In this document: piece by piece, positions 7,528 through 15,566 of the stretch
How positions within the stretch are numbered: position 1 is the first letter of the stretch
How the letters are laid out: every line of letters begins with the position of its first letter
NCBI RefSeq assembly: GCF_000368025.1
Contig: NZ_KB849211.1
Span: forward strand, 480,903-503,717
Source of the DNA: Acinetobacter parvus DSM 16617 = CIP 108168
GTDB taxonomy: Bacteria; Pseudomonadota; Gammaproteobacteria; Pseudomonadales; Moraxellaceae
DNA: 22,815 nucleotides
Direction of reading: 5' to 3'
Made by a program: the position numbers and the translations under genes
Notes under the pieces: generated by a model
The model's input: the letters and a program-made list of their open reading frames with translations, nothing else
The model's database searches: none
What the model was told of the DNA's origin: nothing

Positions 7528-9060
7528 TTAATCAATCGGCGGTGTATAGGTACCATCTGCAATCGAATCCTTAATACGATCGGCTTCTGCCAACACAAGT
7601 GCAAGCAAGTTTTGAACGTTTTCAAGCGTTGCAACTGGGCTTAAAGTGGTCATTTTCAATGATTGAACATTACCCACTTTGGTTACACCGATATTCGCTT
7701 CACCACGTGCAAACAATTCATCTGCCACGTTCTGGTTCAAGCTATCAACAAAATCAGTTGGATAACCTTCTGGCACCACACGGAACAGGACTGAGGCGAA
7801 TTGTGGTTCAACCAACAATTCAAGACCCGCTGTTGCTTTAATATAATCTGCAACTTCACGTGTTAATTTCACACCATGGTCAATCATTGAACCATAAAGC
7901 TCTTCGCCTAATGCTTCAACTGTCATCCACAATTTCAATGCATCAAAACGACGAGTCGTTTGTAAAGATTTAGACACAAGGTTAGGTACACCATGTTCTT
8001 CATCATAAGCAGAGTTTAAGTACTCCGCTTCATAATGCATAAAGCGATAGTTTGCTTCGTCTTTCAACAGGAAAGCGCCACAGCTAATGCTTTGGAAATA
8101 ATGCTTATGGAAATCAAGTGTGATTGAGTCTGACAATTCAATTCCATCAAGCATTGCACGATGATCATTTGAAAGAATCAGCGCACCACCCCAAGCAGCA
8201 TCAATATGCATCCACGAACCAAATTTATTGGTAATTTCACGGATTTTCTTGAGTGGATCAATTGCACCAGCATCTGTCGTACCCGCTGTTGCAACAACAC
8301 ACGCGACGATTTTGCCTTCAGACTGAAGATGTGCCATGGTTTTTTCGAGTGCATCGACATCCATTTGCGCATTATCATTGACAGGAACAGTCACGACTGA
8401 CTGGAAGCCCATCCCCATCATTGCCATGTTCTTTTGCACAGAGAAGTGTGCATTTTCAGAACAAATGACTTTGACGTTTTTCATTGCTTCTGCTGGAATA
8501 CCATCACGCTGAACCGACCATGGCTTACCATTTTCGTCTTTCCAGTTTTTCGAGATACACCAGTCACGTGCAAGCAATACACCCATCAAGTTTGACTGTG
8601 TACCACCCGAAGTGAACACACCTGCTTGACCTGCACCATAGCCCACTTTTTGACGTAACCAATCAATAAGCTGAACTTCCATCAATGAACCTGCTGGGCT
8701 TTGATCCCATGAATCCATAGATTGGTTCGTTGCATTGATTAACACTTCCGCAATTTGGCTCATCACCATCGTTGGGCAATGCAAATGTGCAAGTGAGTGC
8801 GGATGATGTACTTTTAAACTTTTGTTGAGGAAAAGCTCAATCATACGTTGTAATGATTGTTGTACACCTAAACCTTCTTTCGATGGATGAAAAGAAATTG
8901 CTGCTCGCAAATCTTTAATGCTTCCACCTGTGTACATTTTATCATTTTGCAACCATGCTGAAACGGCTTTAACCGCTTCGCCCATTGCTGACTGATAGTC
9001 AGCAATGGATTGTGCATCATTGCAGAGTAACGCTTTACGATGTTCTGCAAAATCAACCAT
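7528..9060 (-). CDS. ddc: L-2,4-diaminobutyrate decarboxylase
   Basis: PLP-dependent group II decarboxylase that converts L-2,4-diaminobutyrate to 1,3-diaminopropane in the cytoplasm. In the 510-residue protein the cofactor lysine is Lys319 in DFHKHYFQ. The PLP-contacting motif HIDAAWGG is at 285-292, and the cofactor-stacking histidine is probably His205 in SENAHFS. The length equals that of the characterised Acinetobacter Ddc as I recall it. It follows dat with only three bases between them, so the aminotransferase and decarboxylase should be made together. Family members include glutamate and aromatic amino acid decarboxylases; the pairing with dat decides the substrate. In Acinetobacter 1,3-diaminopropane has been linked to surface motility. 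Confidence 0.95.
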   Translation of the reverse strand: MVDFAEHRKALLCNDAQSIADYQSAMGEAVKAVSAWLQNDKMYTGGSIKDLRAAISFHPSKEGLGVQQSLQRMIELFLNKSLKVHHPHSLAHLHCPTMVMSQIAEVLINATNQSMDSWDQSPAGSLMEVQLIDWLRQKVGYGAGQAGVFTSGGTQSNLMGVLLARDWCISKNWKDENGKPWSVQRDGIPAEAMKNVKVICSENAHFSVQKNMAMMGMGFQSVVTVPVNDNAQMDVDALEKTMAHLQSEGKIVACVVATAGTTDAGAIDPLKKIREITNKFGSWMHIDAAWGGALILSNDHRAMLDGIELSDSITLDFHKHYFQSISCGAFLLKDEANYRFMHYEAEYLNSAYDEEHGVPNLVSKSLQTTRRFDALKLWMTVEALGEELYGSMIDHGVKLTREVADYIKATAGLELLVEPQFASVLFRVVPEGYPTDFVDSLNQNVADELFARGEANIGVTKVGNVQSLKMTTLSPVATLENVQNLLALVLAEADRIKDSIADGTYTPPID

Positions 9061-9063
9061 GGA

Positions 9064-10434
9064 TTAGCCTCGTACTGCTTTTAAAGCTTCTGCAATCGCT
9101 TTTTTGAAGCGTGCAACTACTTCAACACATTCGTCTTGATTGATGATAAGTGGGCAAAGTAAACGAATTACCGTACCGTTACGACCACCTTTCTCGAGTA
9201 AAAGTTTATTGTTGAAACAAGCTGTTTGAATTGCCGCAGCTAATTGTGCATCAGCAGGAAGTGAACCCATATGGTCAGCTGGTTTACGTTCATCAACAAT
9301 TTCAACGCCGATCATCAAACCACGACCGCGGACATTACCGATACATGGGAATTCTTGAGCTAACTTTTTGAATTCAGCTTGTAAGAAGTCACCACGCTCT
9401 TGCGCATTTTTAGCTAGGTTTTGTTCAGAAATAGTTTTTAGAACCATTAAACCTGTACCCATTGCCAACTGGTTGCCACGGAAAGTACCCGTGTGACCTG
9501 CTGGCTGCCAAGCATCAAACTTACGCTTAATACCAAGCACTGCTAATGGTAAACCACCACCTACAGCTTTTGACATCACCACAACATCAGGCTCGATACC
9601 TGCATGTTCAAAGGCAAACATTTTACCTGAACGTGCAAAACCAGCTTGAACTTCGTCCAAAATTAAAACGATGTTGTGCTTTTCAGTCACTTCACGAATT
9701 TTTTGTAACCACTTAACAGGTGCAGTTACGACACCGCCTTCACCTTGAATTGCTTCAAGAATCACAGCAGCAGGTTTCGTTACACCACTTTCAACATCTT
9801 CGATGAAATTTTCAAAGAAGTAAGTCAAAGCATCAACACCCGCTTCACCACCTAAACCAAGTGGGCAACGATATTCATGTGGATAAGGCATAAACTGAAC
9901 GCCAGGCATAAGACCATTCACGGCATTTTTAGCACTCAGGTTACCTGTCATCGACAGTGAACCATGAGTCATACCGTGGTATCCACCTGAAAAACTGATC
10001 ACTGAGCTACGACCTGTATAGGTTTTTGCCAGTTTGATGGCTGCCTCAGTTGCATCTGCACCAGATGGTCCACAGAACTGTAAGCAATATTCTTCTTTAC
10101 CGCCTGGCAAGTAAGCCAAAAGTGCTTCAGTAAAAGCATCTTTTAAAGGAGTCGTTAAGTCTAAAGTATGCAAAGGCAAGCCACTTGCCAATGTATCTTG
10201 AATACTTTGAATCACCGCAGGATGATTATGACCTAAAGCCAATGTTCCTGCCCCAGCTAAACAGTCGAGGTATTGAGTACCCTCAACATCTGTAACCCAG
10301 CAGCCCTGTGCTTTCGCTATCGCTAACGGTAATTTACGTGGATAACTACGAACATTTGATTCCATCTGACTTTGGCGAGTCAAATAATATTCGTTGGATG
10401 CATTAGCGGCAGGGTTTACGGAAGTAACGCTCAT
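9064..10434 (-). CDS. dat: L-2,4-diaminobutyrate:2-oxoglutarate aminotransferase
   Basis: Class III PLP-dependent aminotransferase that makes L-2,4-diaminobutyrate from aspartate semialdehyde with glutamate as amino donor. In the 456-residue product the cofactor-binding aspartate is in LDEVQAGF (D260), and the Schiff-base lysine is Lys289 in MSKAVGGGLP. CGPSGADATEAA (121-132) binds the cofactor phosphate. The length matches the Acinetobacter enzyme. It is the first gene of the dat-ddc operon, with the ddc ATG three bases past its stop. Ectoine-type EctB enzymes belong to the same family, but no ectoine genes are nearby and the partner decarboxylase supports the diaminopropane pathway. Confidence 0.95.
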   Translation of the reverse strand: MSVTSVNPAANASNEYYLTRQSQMESNVRSYPRKLPLAIAKAQGCWVTDVEGTQYLDCLAGAGTLALGHNHPAVIQSIQDTLASGLPLHTLDLTTPLKDAFTEALLAYLPGGKEEYCLQFCGPSGADATEAAIKLAKTYTGRSSVISFSGGYHGMTHGSLSMTGNLSAKNAVNGLMPGVQFMPYPHEYRCPLGLGGEAGVDALTYFFENFIEDVESGVTKPAAVILEAIQGEGGVVTAPVKWLQKIREVTEKHNIVLILDEVQAGFARSGKMFAFEHAGIEPDVVVMSKAVGGGLPLAVLGIKRKFDAWQPAGHTGTFRGNQLAMGTGLMVLKTISEQNLAKNAQERGDFLQAEFKKLAQEFPCIGNVRGRGLMIGVEIVDERKPADHMGSLPADAQLAAAIQTACFNNKLLLEKGGRNGTVIRLLCPLIINQDECVEVVARFKKAIAEALKAVRG

Positions 10435-10900
10435 ATCGAATTACCATCTCTGATATGGGTAAAAGAAATAAGTCTGGTGACTTGCGGTCGTTTGACTCGG
10501 TGCTTTTTAGAATCTAGTGCAGACAAAATGTTTTATGTCTTTCAACTAGGTGCGAGATGATACCTAATTTTGAAAGAAAATAAACACTTTTTATGCCTGA
10601 CATTCATCTAATATTATTGAAAAAATGTTTCTTTCAATTAACTATGATGAATTATCATCATACTATGTGACAAGTGAAAGAAAGTATGCTTTTTTTATTT
10701 GCAGTTTGTATTTTAGATAAATGGTCAAACACTTTTAACTAACACATTATTTTTTAATCAGTTTTATTTATTTTTCTGTTGCAAAACCACCCTAATCCAT
10801 TACAAAGACACCACAAAATATGCAAAAGTTCGCCATCCGTTGTTTCTAATATCAGACTTGTAAAAATAAATGTTTAATACCAAATTTTAAGGAATTTTTT
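10435..10900. other. 466-bp gene-free divergent spacer
   Basis: This AT-rich spacer lies between the divergent starts of dat (-) and the SIMPL-domain gene (+) and must hold promoters for both. I see no credible gene in it. It contains three copies of a GAAAGAAA-type word, two direct (10571-10580 and 10675-10684) and one inverted (10628-10636). There is an inverted repeat ATGATGA-N4-TCATCAT (10644-10661) and a near-palindrome at 10521-10540 (AGACAAAA against TTTTATGTCT). These could be operators, but I cannot name a regulator. Confidence 0.5.
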
Positions 10901-11602
10901 ATGCGTACTTTAGCACTTGCAACATTAATGATCGGAGCTGCACTTAGCCCAAGCCTTTTTGCTCATGAGACTGAAAACTTGAACTATAATATTGTGAATA
11001 TCCAAGCAGATGCAGCACGCCAAGTTGCGAATGACGAAATGCGTGCAGTTCTCTATATTGAGAAAAGCCACAAGCAACCTGCTGAGCTTTCGAATCAAAT
11101 CAATCAACTGATGAATCAGGCACAGGCGATTTCGCGTAAATATTCACAGGTCAAGGTCGAAACTGGTGCGCAAAGTACCTACCCTGTTTATGACAATGAC
11201 AGCAGCAAGTTAAAGGAATGGCGTGCCCGTGCTGAAATTCAGCTTGAAAGTAAGGACTTTAAGGCGGCAAGCCAGTTGATTAGCGAGTTGCAGCAAAGCT
11301 TCCAGACCCAATCCATCAATTTCACCGTATCGGATGAACAGCGCAAGAAAGTTGAAAATGAGTTGATGATTGAGGCATCTAGAAACTTCCAGCAACGTGC
11401 ACAGGCGATTACTCAGGCATGGAATAAAACCCAATATAATCTGGTCAGTTTAAACCTGAATACCAGCAACTATTTCCCACAACCAATGATGCGGGGTGGC
11501 ATGGCAAAATTTGCGATGGCGGAAGCTGCACCAGCACAGGACATGGCGGCAGGTGAATCCAAAATCACGGTTAGCGCCAATGGGTCGATTCAGTTTAAAT
11601 AA
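10901..11602 (+). CDS. secreted SIMPL-domain (DUF541) protein
   Basis: The 233-residue product starts with a Sec signal (MRTLALATLMIGAALSPSLFA), with probable cleavage after residue 21. The mature part has the alternating pattern of the SIMPL/DUF541 family: NIVNIQADAARQV near the N-terminus, a central region with QLMNQAQAISRKY and YPVYDNDSSKLKEWRARAEIQLES, and a C-terminal ITVSANGSIQF strand. It should be periplasmic or cell-surface. The molecular function of this family is poorly defined. AAGGA lies seven bases before the ATG. It is convergent with the desaturase gene and ends 36 bases from it, across a stem-loop. Confidence 0.85.
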   Translation: MRTLALATLMIGAALSPSLFAHETENLNYNIVNIQADAARQVANDEMRAVLYIEKSHKQPAELSNQINQLMNQAQAISRKYSQVKVETGAQSTYPVYDNDSSKLKEWRARAEIQLESKDFKAASQLISELQQSFQTQSINFTVSDEQRKKVENELMIEASRNFQQRAQAITQAWNKTQYNLVSLNLNTSNYFPQPMMRGGMAKFAMAEAAPAQDMAAGESKITVSANGSIQFK

Positions 11603-11606
11603 AATC

Positions 11607-11647
11607 GTAGGAGCGTATCGCATACGCTCTCCTAACATTTATTTTTT
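11607..11647. terminator. terminator between convergent genes
   Basis: GAGCGTAT (11611-11618) and ATACGCTC (11622-11629) form a perfect 8-bp stem with a 3-base loop. Flanking TAG and CTA sequences can extend it with a small bulge. A T-rich tail (11638-11647) follows on the plus strand, where it serves the SIMPL-domain gene. It overlaps the 3' end of the desaturase gene. Confidence 0.7.
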
Positions 11648-12733
11648 TAACGGCAAGGCATATTTAAAAATACGTCCGACAACTTCGCTAAATTGCTTTA
11701 CAAAGCTGGCATTGTTGTAATTCAAACCATATTTTTTACAAACCGCTTCAACTTTCGGTGCAATTTGGCGATAACGGCGTGCAGGAATATCTGGGAACAA
11801 ATGATGTTCAATTTGATGGCTCAAATGTCCTGTCAAAATATGAAATGCTTCCGAGCCAGTCAAATTGGATGAACCACGAATCTGGCGCATGTACCAATGC
11901 CCACGACTTTCATCTTGCAGCACTGTTTTTGGGAATACTTCTGCATCTTTGGTAAAGTGACCACAGAAAATAATGCTGAATGTCCAGATATTACGAATGC
12001 CATTGGCGACCAGATTTCCTGTAAACACAGGAATGGCTGATGGCCCTGCAATCAATGGAAAAAACACATAATCTTTAAACAGTTGCTTGGCGATTTTCTT
12101 TTGCACAGGTTTCCATTCCTGCTTAAATTCGTCCATGGTCTTACGCTTGTAGACAACTTTACCTAATTCAAGATTTTGAATCGCAACACCCCATTGGAAC
12201 AATAGGCTAAATGGCACGATATAAATTGGTTGAATTAAAGTAAATTTAGTCCAACGTTGTTCTGGAAATAAACGAAATACCCCATAACCGACATCATCAT
12301 CCATTCCCTTAACATTGGTATAAGTATGATGCTTATAATTATGAGTTTGACGCCAGTTATCCGAGGTACCCACTGTATCCCACTCATAGGTTTGACCATT
12401 AAATTTAGGGTCATTCATCCAGTCATACTGCCCATGCATGACATTATGGCCCAATTCCATATTTTCCATGATTTTGGCAAAACCAAGTAAACCTGTACCC
12501 AATAGCCATGCAGGCGGAAACCATCCAGCAAACAACAAGGTACGACCTAAGAAACTACTATAGCGGACTGATGAATAAACACGGCGAATGTATTTGGCAT
12601 CTTTTTCGCCCAAATCGTCCAGCACCTCCTGCTTGATTTGATCCAGTTCCCTGGCAAAAGCAGCCAGTTCGGCTTCGGTTAAATTACGATTTTTAGGATT
12701 TTGAAAAAATTGATATTTTACAGGCATATTCAT
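11639..12733 (-). CDS. desB: acyl-CoA/fatty acid desaturase, DesB-like
   Basis: Membrane di-iron desaturase that introduces a double bond into saturated acyl chains using oxygen and electrons from a redox partner. The 364-residue protein shows the three histidine boxes: HNVMH (96-100), HNYKHH (131-136) and HQIEHH (306-311), plus His259. Hydrophobic segments lie at about 64-90 and around 170-190 and 223-258. The neighbourhood (a ferredoxin-type reductase 14 bases upstream and a divergent TetR regulator) repeats the desT-desC-desB arrangement of Pseudomonas aeruginosa, where the pair makes delta-9 unsaturated acyl-CoA. The symbol is assigned by this analogy. An in-frame ATG two codons downstream (12727) is an alternative start. 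Confidence 0.88.
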   Translation of the reverse strand: MNMPVKYQFFQNPKNRNLTEAELAAFARELDQIKQEVLDDLGEKDAKYIRRVYSSVRYSSFLGRTLLFAGWFPPAWLLGTGLLGFAKIMENMELGHNVMHGQYDWMNDPKFNGQTYEWDTVGTSDNWRQTHNYKHHTYTNVKGMDDDVGYGVFRLFPEQRWTKFTLIQPIYIVPFSLLFQWGVAIQNLELGKVVYKRKTMDEFKQEWKPVQKKIAKQLFKDYVFFPLIAGPSAIPVFTGNLVANGIRNIWTFSIIFCGHFTKDAEVFPKTVLQDESRGHWYMRQIRGSSNLTGSEAFHILTGHLSHQIEHHLFPDIPARRYRQIAPKVEAVCKKYGLNYNNASFVKQFSEVVGRIFKYALPLKK

Positions 12734-12747
12734 ATTGTCATTCTCGC

Positions 12748-13815
12748 TTATAGATCAATCACAAGATCAGATTGAGCTGAATTTACGCAAATCTTGAGTA
12801 ACTGGCTTGGCTCGTGGTTTGCTGAACCATTGAGCAAGTTTTTGGTCGCGCCTTGTACCTTGGTGCAGGCACACTTATTACAGATTCCCATACGGCAACC
12901 ATGCTTTGGCTTGATCCCCTGATGTTCCAAACTGCTTAGAATCGACTGGCCTTTTGGAATGGCGATGGTCTTGTTGGATTGTGTCAATGTGACATTGATA
13001 AAACCCGTATCAGTTGCATCGGTATCAAACTGGCTTAGATTAAAGGCTTCGGTCTGGATTGAGGCGGCATGCTTAAACAATGTTTCCGCAGTTGCTGCAA
13101 AGCCTGATGGGCCGCAGGCATAAACTGTGGTTTCATTTAAAGATTTAAGTTGATTAACGTGAGACTGGTTTAAGCGTTGATCCTCTTGCTGTGTATAAAA
13201 AATCTGATAAGTAAAATTCGGAAAGTTTTCAGCAACCTCTTTTAGGTACTCAGCATAAGCCGCATCTTCATGCGTTTTCACCCAATACATCAATTGCACA
13301 AATATGGCTTTAAGCTGTCTGGACTGACAGAAAGCCTCAATCAAGCTCAGCATTGGTGTAATGCCACTACCTGCTGCAAGTAACAATAGCCTTGGTGTTT
13401 GAACCTGCTGCTGCATTTCACCATAAGGCTGTCCCAAACGCAGAATATCACCTGTTTGACTTTGATCAACCAACCAAGAACTGACCAGACCTTGATCAAC
13501 TTTTTTCACCGTTAGGCAGAGATGGTCTGCATCGACCTGCATCAGGCTATAGGTTCTTTCGTAATGACGACCTGCAATTTCCACCGTCACAGGATGATGC
13601 TGACCTGCAACACCACGTTGCACATGGCGGTTACATTGCAATATCAGGCTCACCATATCCTTTGCCACAATTTGTTTTTTTACGACTTTAGCAAGTGGTT
13701 GATTCATCGACCATAAGGGGTTGATTTTCTGTAACCAAAAATTGGCATCATGACTGTTCATGACGCTTTGAGCCATTGAGTTAAACAGGGAAGCCCTCTT
13801 TTCGATTGCTTGCAT
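12748..13815 (-). CDS. desC: ferredoxin reductase / 2Fe-2S ferredoxin fusion, DesC-like
   Basis: Electron donor for the adjacent desaturase. The 355-residue protein has an FAD domain with RTYS (87-90), an NAD(P)H-binding region with AAGSGITPMLS (147-157) and CGPSGF (234-239), and a C-terminal plant-type 2Fe-2S ferredoxin domain with cysteines 307, 312, 315 and 343. The order FAD, NAD, ferredoxin is typical of one-component reductases such as P. aeruginosa PA4889/DesC. The first 40 residues resemble the N-terminal extension common in desaturase-linked members. It is the first gene of a desC-desB operon, with 14 bases to desB. The promoter region upstream carries palindromes that probably bind the divergent TetR regulator. 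Confidence 0.88.
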   Translation of the reverse strand: MQAIEKRASLFNSMAQSVMNSHDANFWLQKINPLWSMNQPLAKVVKKQIVAKDMVSLILQCNRHVQRGVAGQHHPVTVEIAGRHYERTYSLMQVDADHLCLTVKKVDQGLVSSWLVDQSQTGDILRLGQPYGEMQQQVQTPRLLLLAAGSGITPMLSLIEAFCQSRQLKAIFVQLMYWVKTHEDAAYAEYLKEVAENFPNFTYQIFYTQQEDQRLNQSHVNQLKSLNETTVYACGPSGFAATAETLFKHAASIQTEAFNLSQFDTDATDTGFINVTLTQSNKTIAIPKGQSILSSLEHQGIKPKHGCRMGICNKCACTKVQGATKNLLNGSANHEPSQLLKICVNSAQSDLVIDL

Positions 13816-13844
13816 GCGCAGTTACTCTAATTGTTTTCTTAATT

Positions 13845-13885
13845 ATTATACATATGTATATTTATTTGTATATACACTTGTATAT
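13845..13885. promoter_or_regulatory. desC promoter with two palindromic operator candidates
   Basis: On the minus strand TATAAT (13850-13845) lies 16 bases after a weak TATACA -35. Two palindromes overlap this promoter: TATACATATGTATA (13847-13860, perfect) and ATATACA-CT-TGTATAT (13870-13885, 7-bp arms). TGTATATTTATT is also directly repeated at 13855-13866 and 13879-13890, 24 bases apart. Their position over the -35/-10 region suits repression by the TetR protein encoded next door. The ACACTTGT core resembles the FabR/DesT operator as I remember it. Binding is inferred. Confidence 0.6.
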
Positions 13886-13957
13886 TTATTCAAAAAGAAT
13901 TGTAAACAGGATTTTTTACAAAATGTTTACCATAAAATGAAAGGTGCGCAGTCAAGG

Positions 13958-14006
13958 GCAGTGTCTTGCAGACATGCAGCTTTCCCTGTTTCCCACAGTG
14001 GAAAGC
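13958..14006. other. tandem stem-loops between desC and desT
   Basis: A GC-richer block in an AT-rich spacer carries two adjacent inverted repeats. In the first, GCA(g)TGTCT and AGACATGC (13958-13977) close a 3-base loop. In the second, GCTTTCCCTG and CAG(t)GGAAAGC (13979-14006) close a 7-base loop. GGGC (13956-13959) and GCCC (14008-14011) could close both into a cruciform. No gene or known RNA family explains it. It could be part of a desT leader, a small RNA on either strand, or a repeat remnant. Confidence 0.4.
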
Positions 14007-14081
14007 AGCCCCGATTGATTTACATTTCACAAGCCCATCGACAATCGCTATAATCCCAAGCAGCTTATTTATATTTTGAAA

Positions 14082-14783
14082 ATGATGGTTCATTCTTCTG
14101 TTTTACCACCCAGTCCCAAACCAGCAACAGATGAACAGGATCTTATTGCCATAAAATCTCCTGTACGTTCGGTTGGCCGAAAAGCCACCATTACCAAAGA
14201 AGAGTTATTTCAAGCCACTCTGAACCTAATTGGCCCACAAAAGAGCATCTCTTCCCTGAGTTTAAGGGAAATCGCGCGTGAGGCGGGCATTGCACCCAAT
14301 AGTTTTTATCGTCATTTTAGGGACATTGATGAACTCGCAATCGCCCTGATTGATCGGGCAGGCTTGGTACTGCGTAAAATCATTCGTGAAGCACGCCTAC
14401 AGGCGGTATTGCAACATAGTATTATCCGCAGTTCAGTCGAAGTTTTTATTCAGCTTCTGGATGCGGATGAAGGTTATTTGGGCTTATTGTTACGTGAAAG
14501 CTATACGGGTTCAACTTCCTATAAAGAGGCTGTAGACCGCCAGCTTTCATTCTTCCAGCAAGAGTTGCACGAAGACCTGATTCGTCTGGAACAGATCAAC
14601 AATAACAGTCACATGCCCCATGCGGATATTGCCGCTAAAGCCATCACCCAACTGGTGTTTAACATGGGTGCGAAAGTGATTGACCTGTCTGCTGAACAAC
14701 GGATTGAAGTCGCAGAACAAACCATGCTCATGATCCGTATGATCCTGACAGGTGCCCGCCATTTAACAGAAGAACCGCTCTAG
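14082..14783 (+). CDS. desT: TetR-family regulator, DesT/FabR-like
   Basis: The 233-residue DNA-binding protein has a helix-turn-helix at about 58-82 (SLSLREIAREAGIAPNSFYRHF) typical of the TetR family. The C-terminal ligand domain is expected to sense acyl-CoA. The divergent position relative to desC-desB and the phrase IAREAGIAPNSFYRHF match the unsaturated-fatty-acid regulators FabR and DesT. It probably represses desC-desB when unsaturated acyl-CoA is abundant. Start choice: the frame opens at a TTG (14076), followed by ATG at 14082 and 14085. The ATGs are preferred, although no strong ribosome binding site is visible. It carries an extended N-terminal tail of about 35 residues before the DNA-binding domain. 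Confidence 0.85.
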   Translation: MMVHSSVLPPSPKPATDEQDLIAIKSPVRSVGRKATITKEELFQATLNLIGPQKSISSLSLREIAREAGIAPNSFYRHFRDIDELAIALIDRAGLVLRKIIREARLQAVLQHSIIRSSVEVFIQLLDADEGYLGLLLRESYTGSTSYKEAVDRQLSFFQQELHEDLIRLEQINNNSHMPHADIAAKAITQLVFNMGAKVIDLSAEQRIEVAEQTMLMIRMILTGARHLTEEPL

Positions 14784-15003
14784 TTTTATGTTTCCGTGTG
14801 GTGCAGCCCTTATTAGTACCACACTCAATCGACCCACTTACATTTCTTCCCACATTCCCTTCTTTGTATTTCGCACAGTATTCAAACTGATACAAAAGCA
14901 GTCAAAATCTAAACATTCAGGCGTATTCAACGGCGTAAAATAGTTATCGAAATAAATGATTTTGATCCATTTTCATGCTTATTAAAATTGAAATGAGGTA
15001 ACT

Positions 15004-15501
15004 ATGAGTTCTTCAGCAGCGAAAGCTTTAAAAGTTTATACACGTAATAATTTAGATGACTCCATTAAAGAAGCAACGGTCAAAATATTAAATCAACTAC
15101 TTGCAGATCTTATTGATTTGTCCTTGCTCACCAAGCAGGCCCACTGGAATATGCGTGGTAGCAACTTTATTGCCGTGCATGAAATGCTGGATATGTTCCG
15201 TACTTCGTTGATTACCCATCTGGACAATGTGGCTGAACGTGCGGTACAAATTGGCGGTACCGCATTGGGAACGACCCAGACCGTAGCGCAAACATCGCAT
15301 TTAAAACCGTATCCTGTGGAAATCCATGCGGTACAGGATCATTTAAAAGAACTTGCCGATCGGTATGGCGTGGTGGCAAACCATTTACGTGACACGATTG
15401 ATGAGATTCAGGACCCGATTTCTGAAGACATTATCCATGCTGCCCTGGAAGACCTGGATCAATATTTATGGTTCCTTGAAGCCAATATCGAACAAAAGTA
15501 A
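15004..15501 (+). CDS. dps: Dps DNA-binding ferritin-like protein
   Basis: Dodecameric mini-ferritin that oxidises and stores iron with peroxide and protects DNA in stress or stationary phase. In the 165-residue product the intersubunit ferroxidase ligands are His47, His59, Asp63, Asp74 and Glu78 in QAHWNMRGSNF, AVHEMLD and LDNVAER. All five are offset by four from the E. coli residues His51, His63, Asp67, Asp78 and Glu82. A lysine-containing N-terminal tail is present as in DNA-binding members. GAGG precedes the ATG by five bases. It is a single-gene unit with its own terminator. An imperfect inverted repeat (14946-14966) upstream might be a regulatory site. Confidence 0.95.
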   Translation: MSSSAAKALKVYTRNNLDDSIKEATVKILNQLLADLIDLSLLTKQAHWNMRGSNFIAVHEMLDMFRTSLITHLDNVAERAVQIGGTALGTTQTVAQTSHLKPYPVEIHAVQDHLKELADRYGVVANHLRDTIDEIQDPISEDIIHAALEDLDQYLWFLEANIEQK

Positions 15502-15518
15502 TTTCTGTTCAGCAATAG

Positions 15519-15550
15519 AAAAACGAGGGTCAAATGATCCTCGTTTTTTT
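15519..15550. terminator. bidirectional terminator between dps and rapA
   Basis: Perfect 10-bp arms AAAAACGAGG (15519-15528) and CCTCGTTTTT (15539-15548) enclose a 10-base loop that can pair further. T7 follows on the plus strand and an A run precedes, so it can act on both convergent genes. Confidence 0.88.
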
Positions 15551-15566
15551 ATTGCATGGTGATGAT

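Noticed and set aside
10644..10661. Possible Fur box (ATGATGA-N4-TCATCAT)
   Set aside because: It shares the general ATGAT/ATCAT look, but the arms and spacing do not match the 19-bp Fur consensus well and the neighbouring genes are not iron-uptake genes. It is kept only as an unnamed inverted repeat.
13814..14053. 79-codon plus-strand open frame (and a 67-codon minus-strand frame at 13890-14093) in the desC-desT spacer
   Set aside because: They overlap the promoter, palindromes and stem-loops, have no ribosome binding site and give compositionally odd proteins. They are better explained as chance frames.
14796..14824. GTGTGGT/ACCACAC inverted repeat after desT as an intrinsic terminator
   Set aside because: The 7-bp arms are perfect, but the loop is 15 bases and no T run follows, so I do not call a terminator.
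14946..14966. Possible OxyR site upstream of dps (ATCGAAAT-N5-ATTTTGAT)
   Set aside because: OxyR control of dps is known in other bacteria, but the spacing and words do not fit the four-part ATAG/CTAT pattern convincingly.
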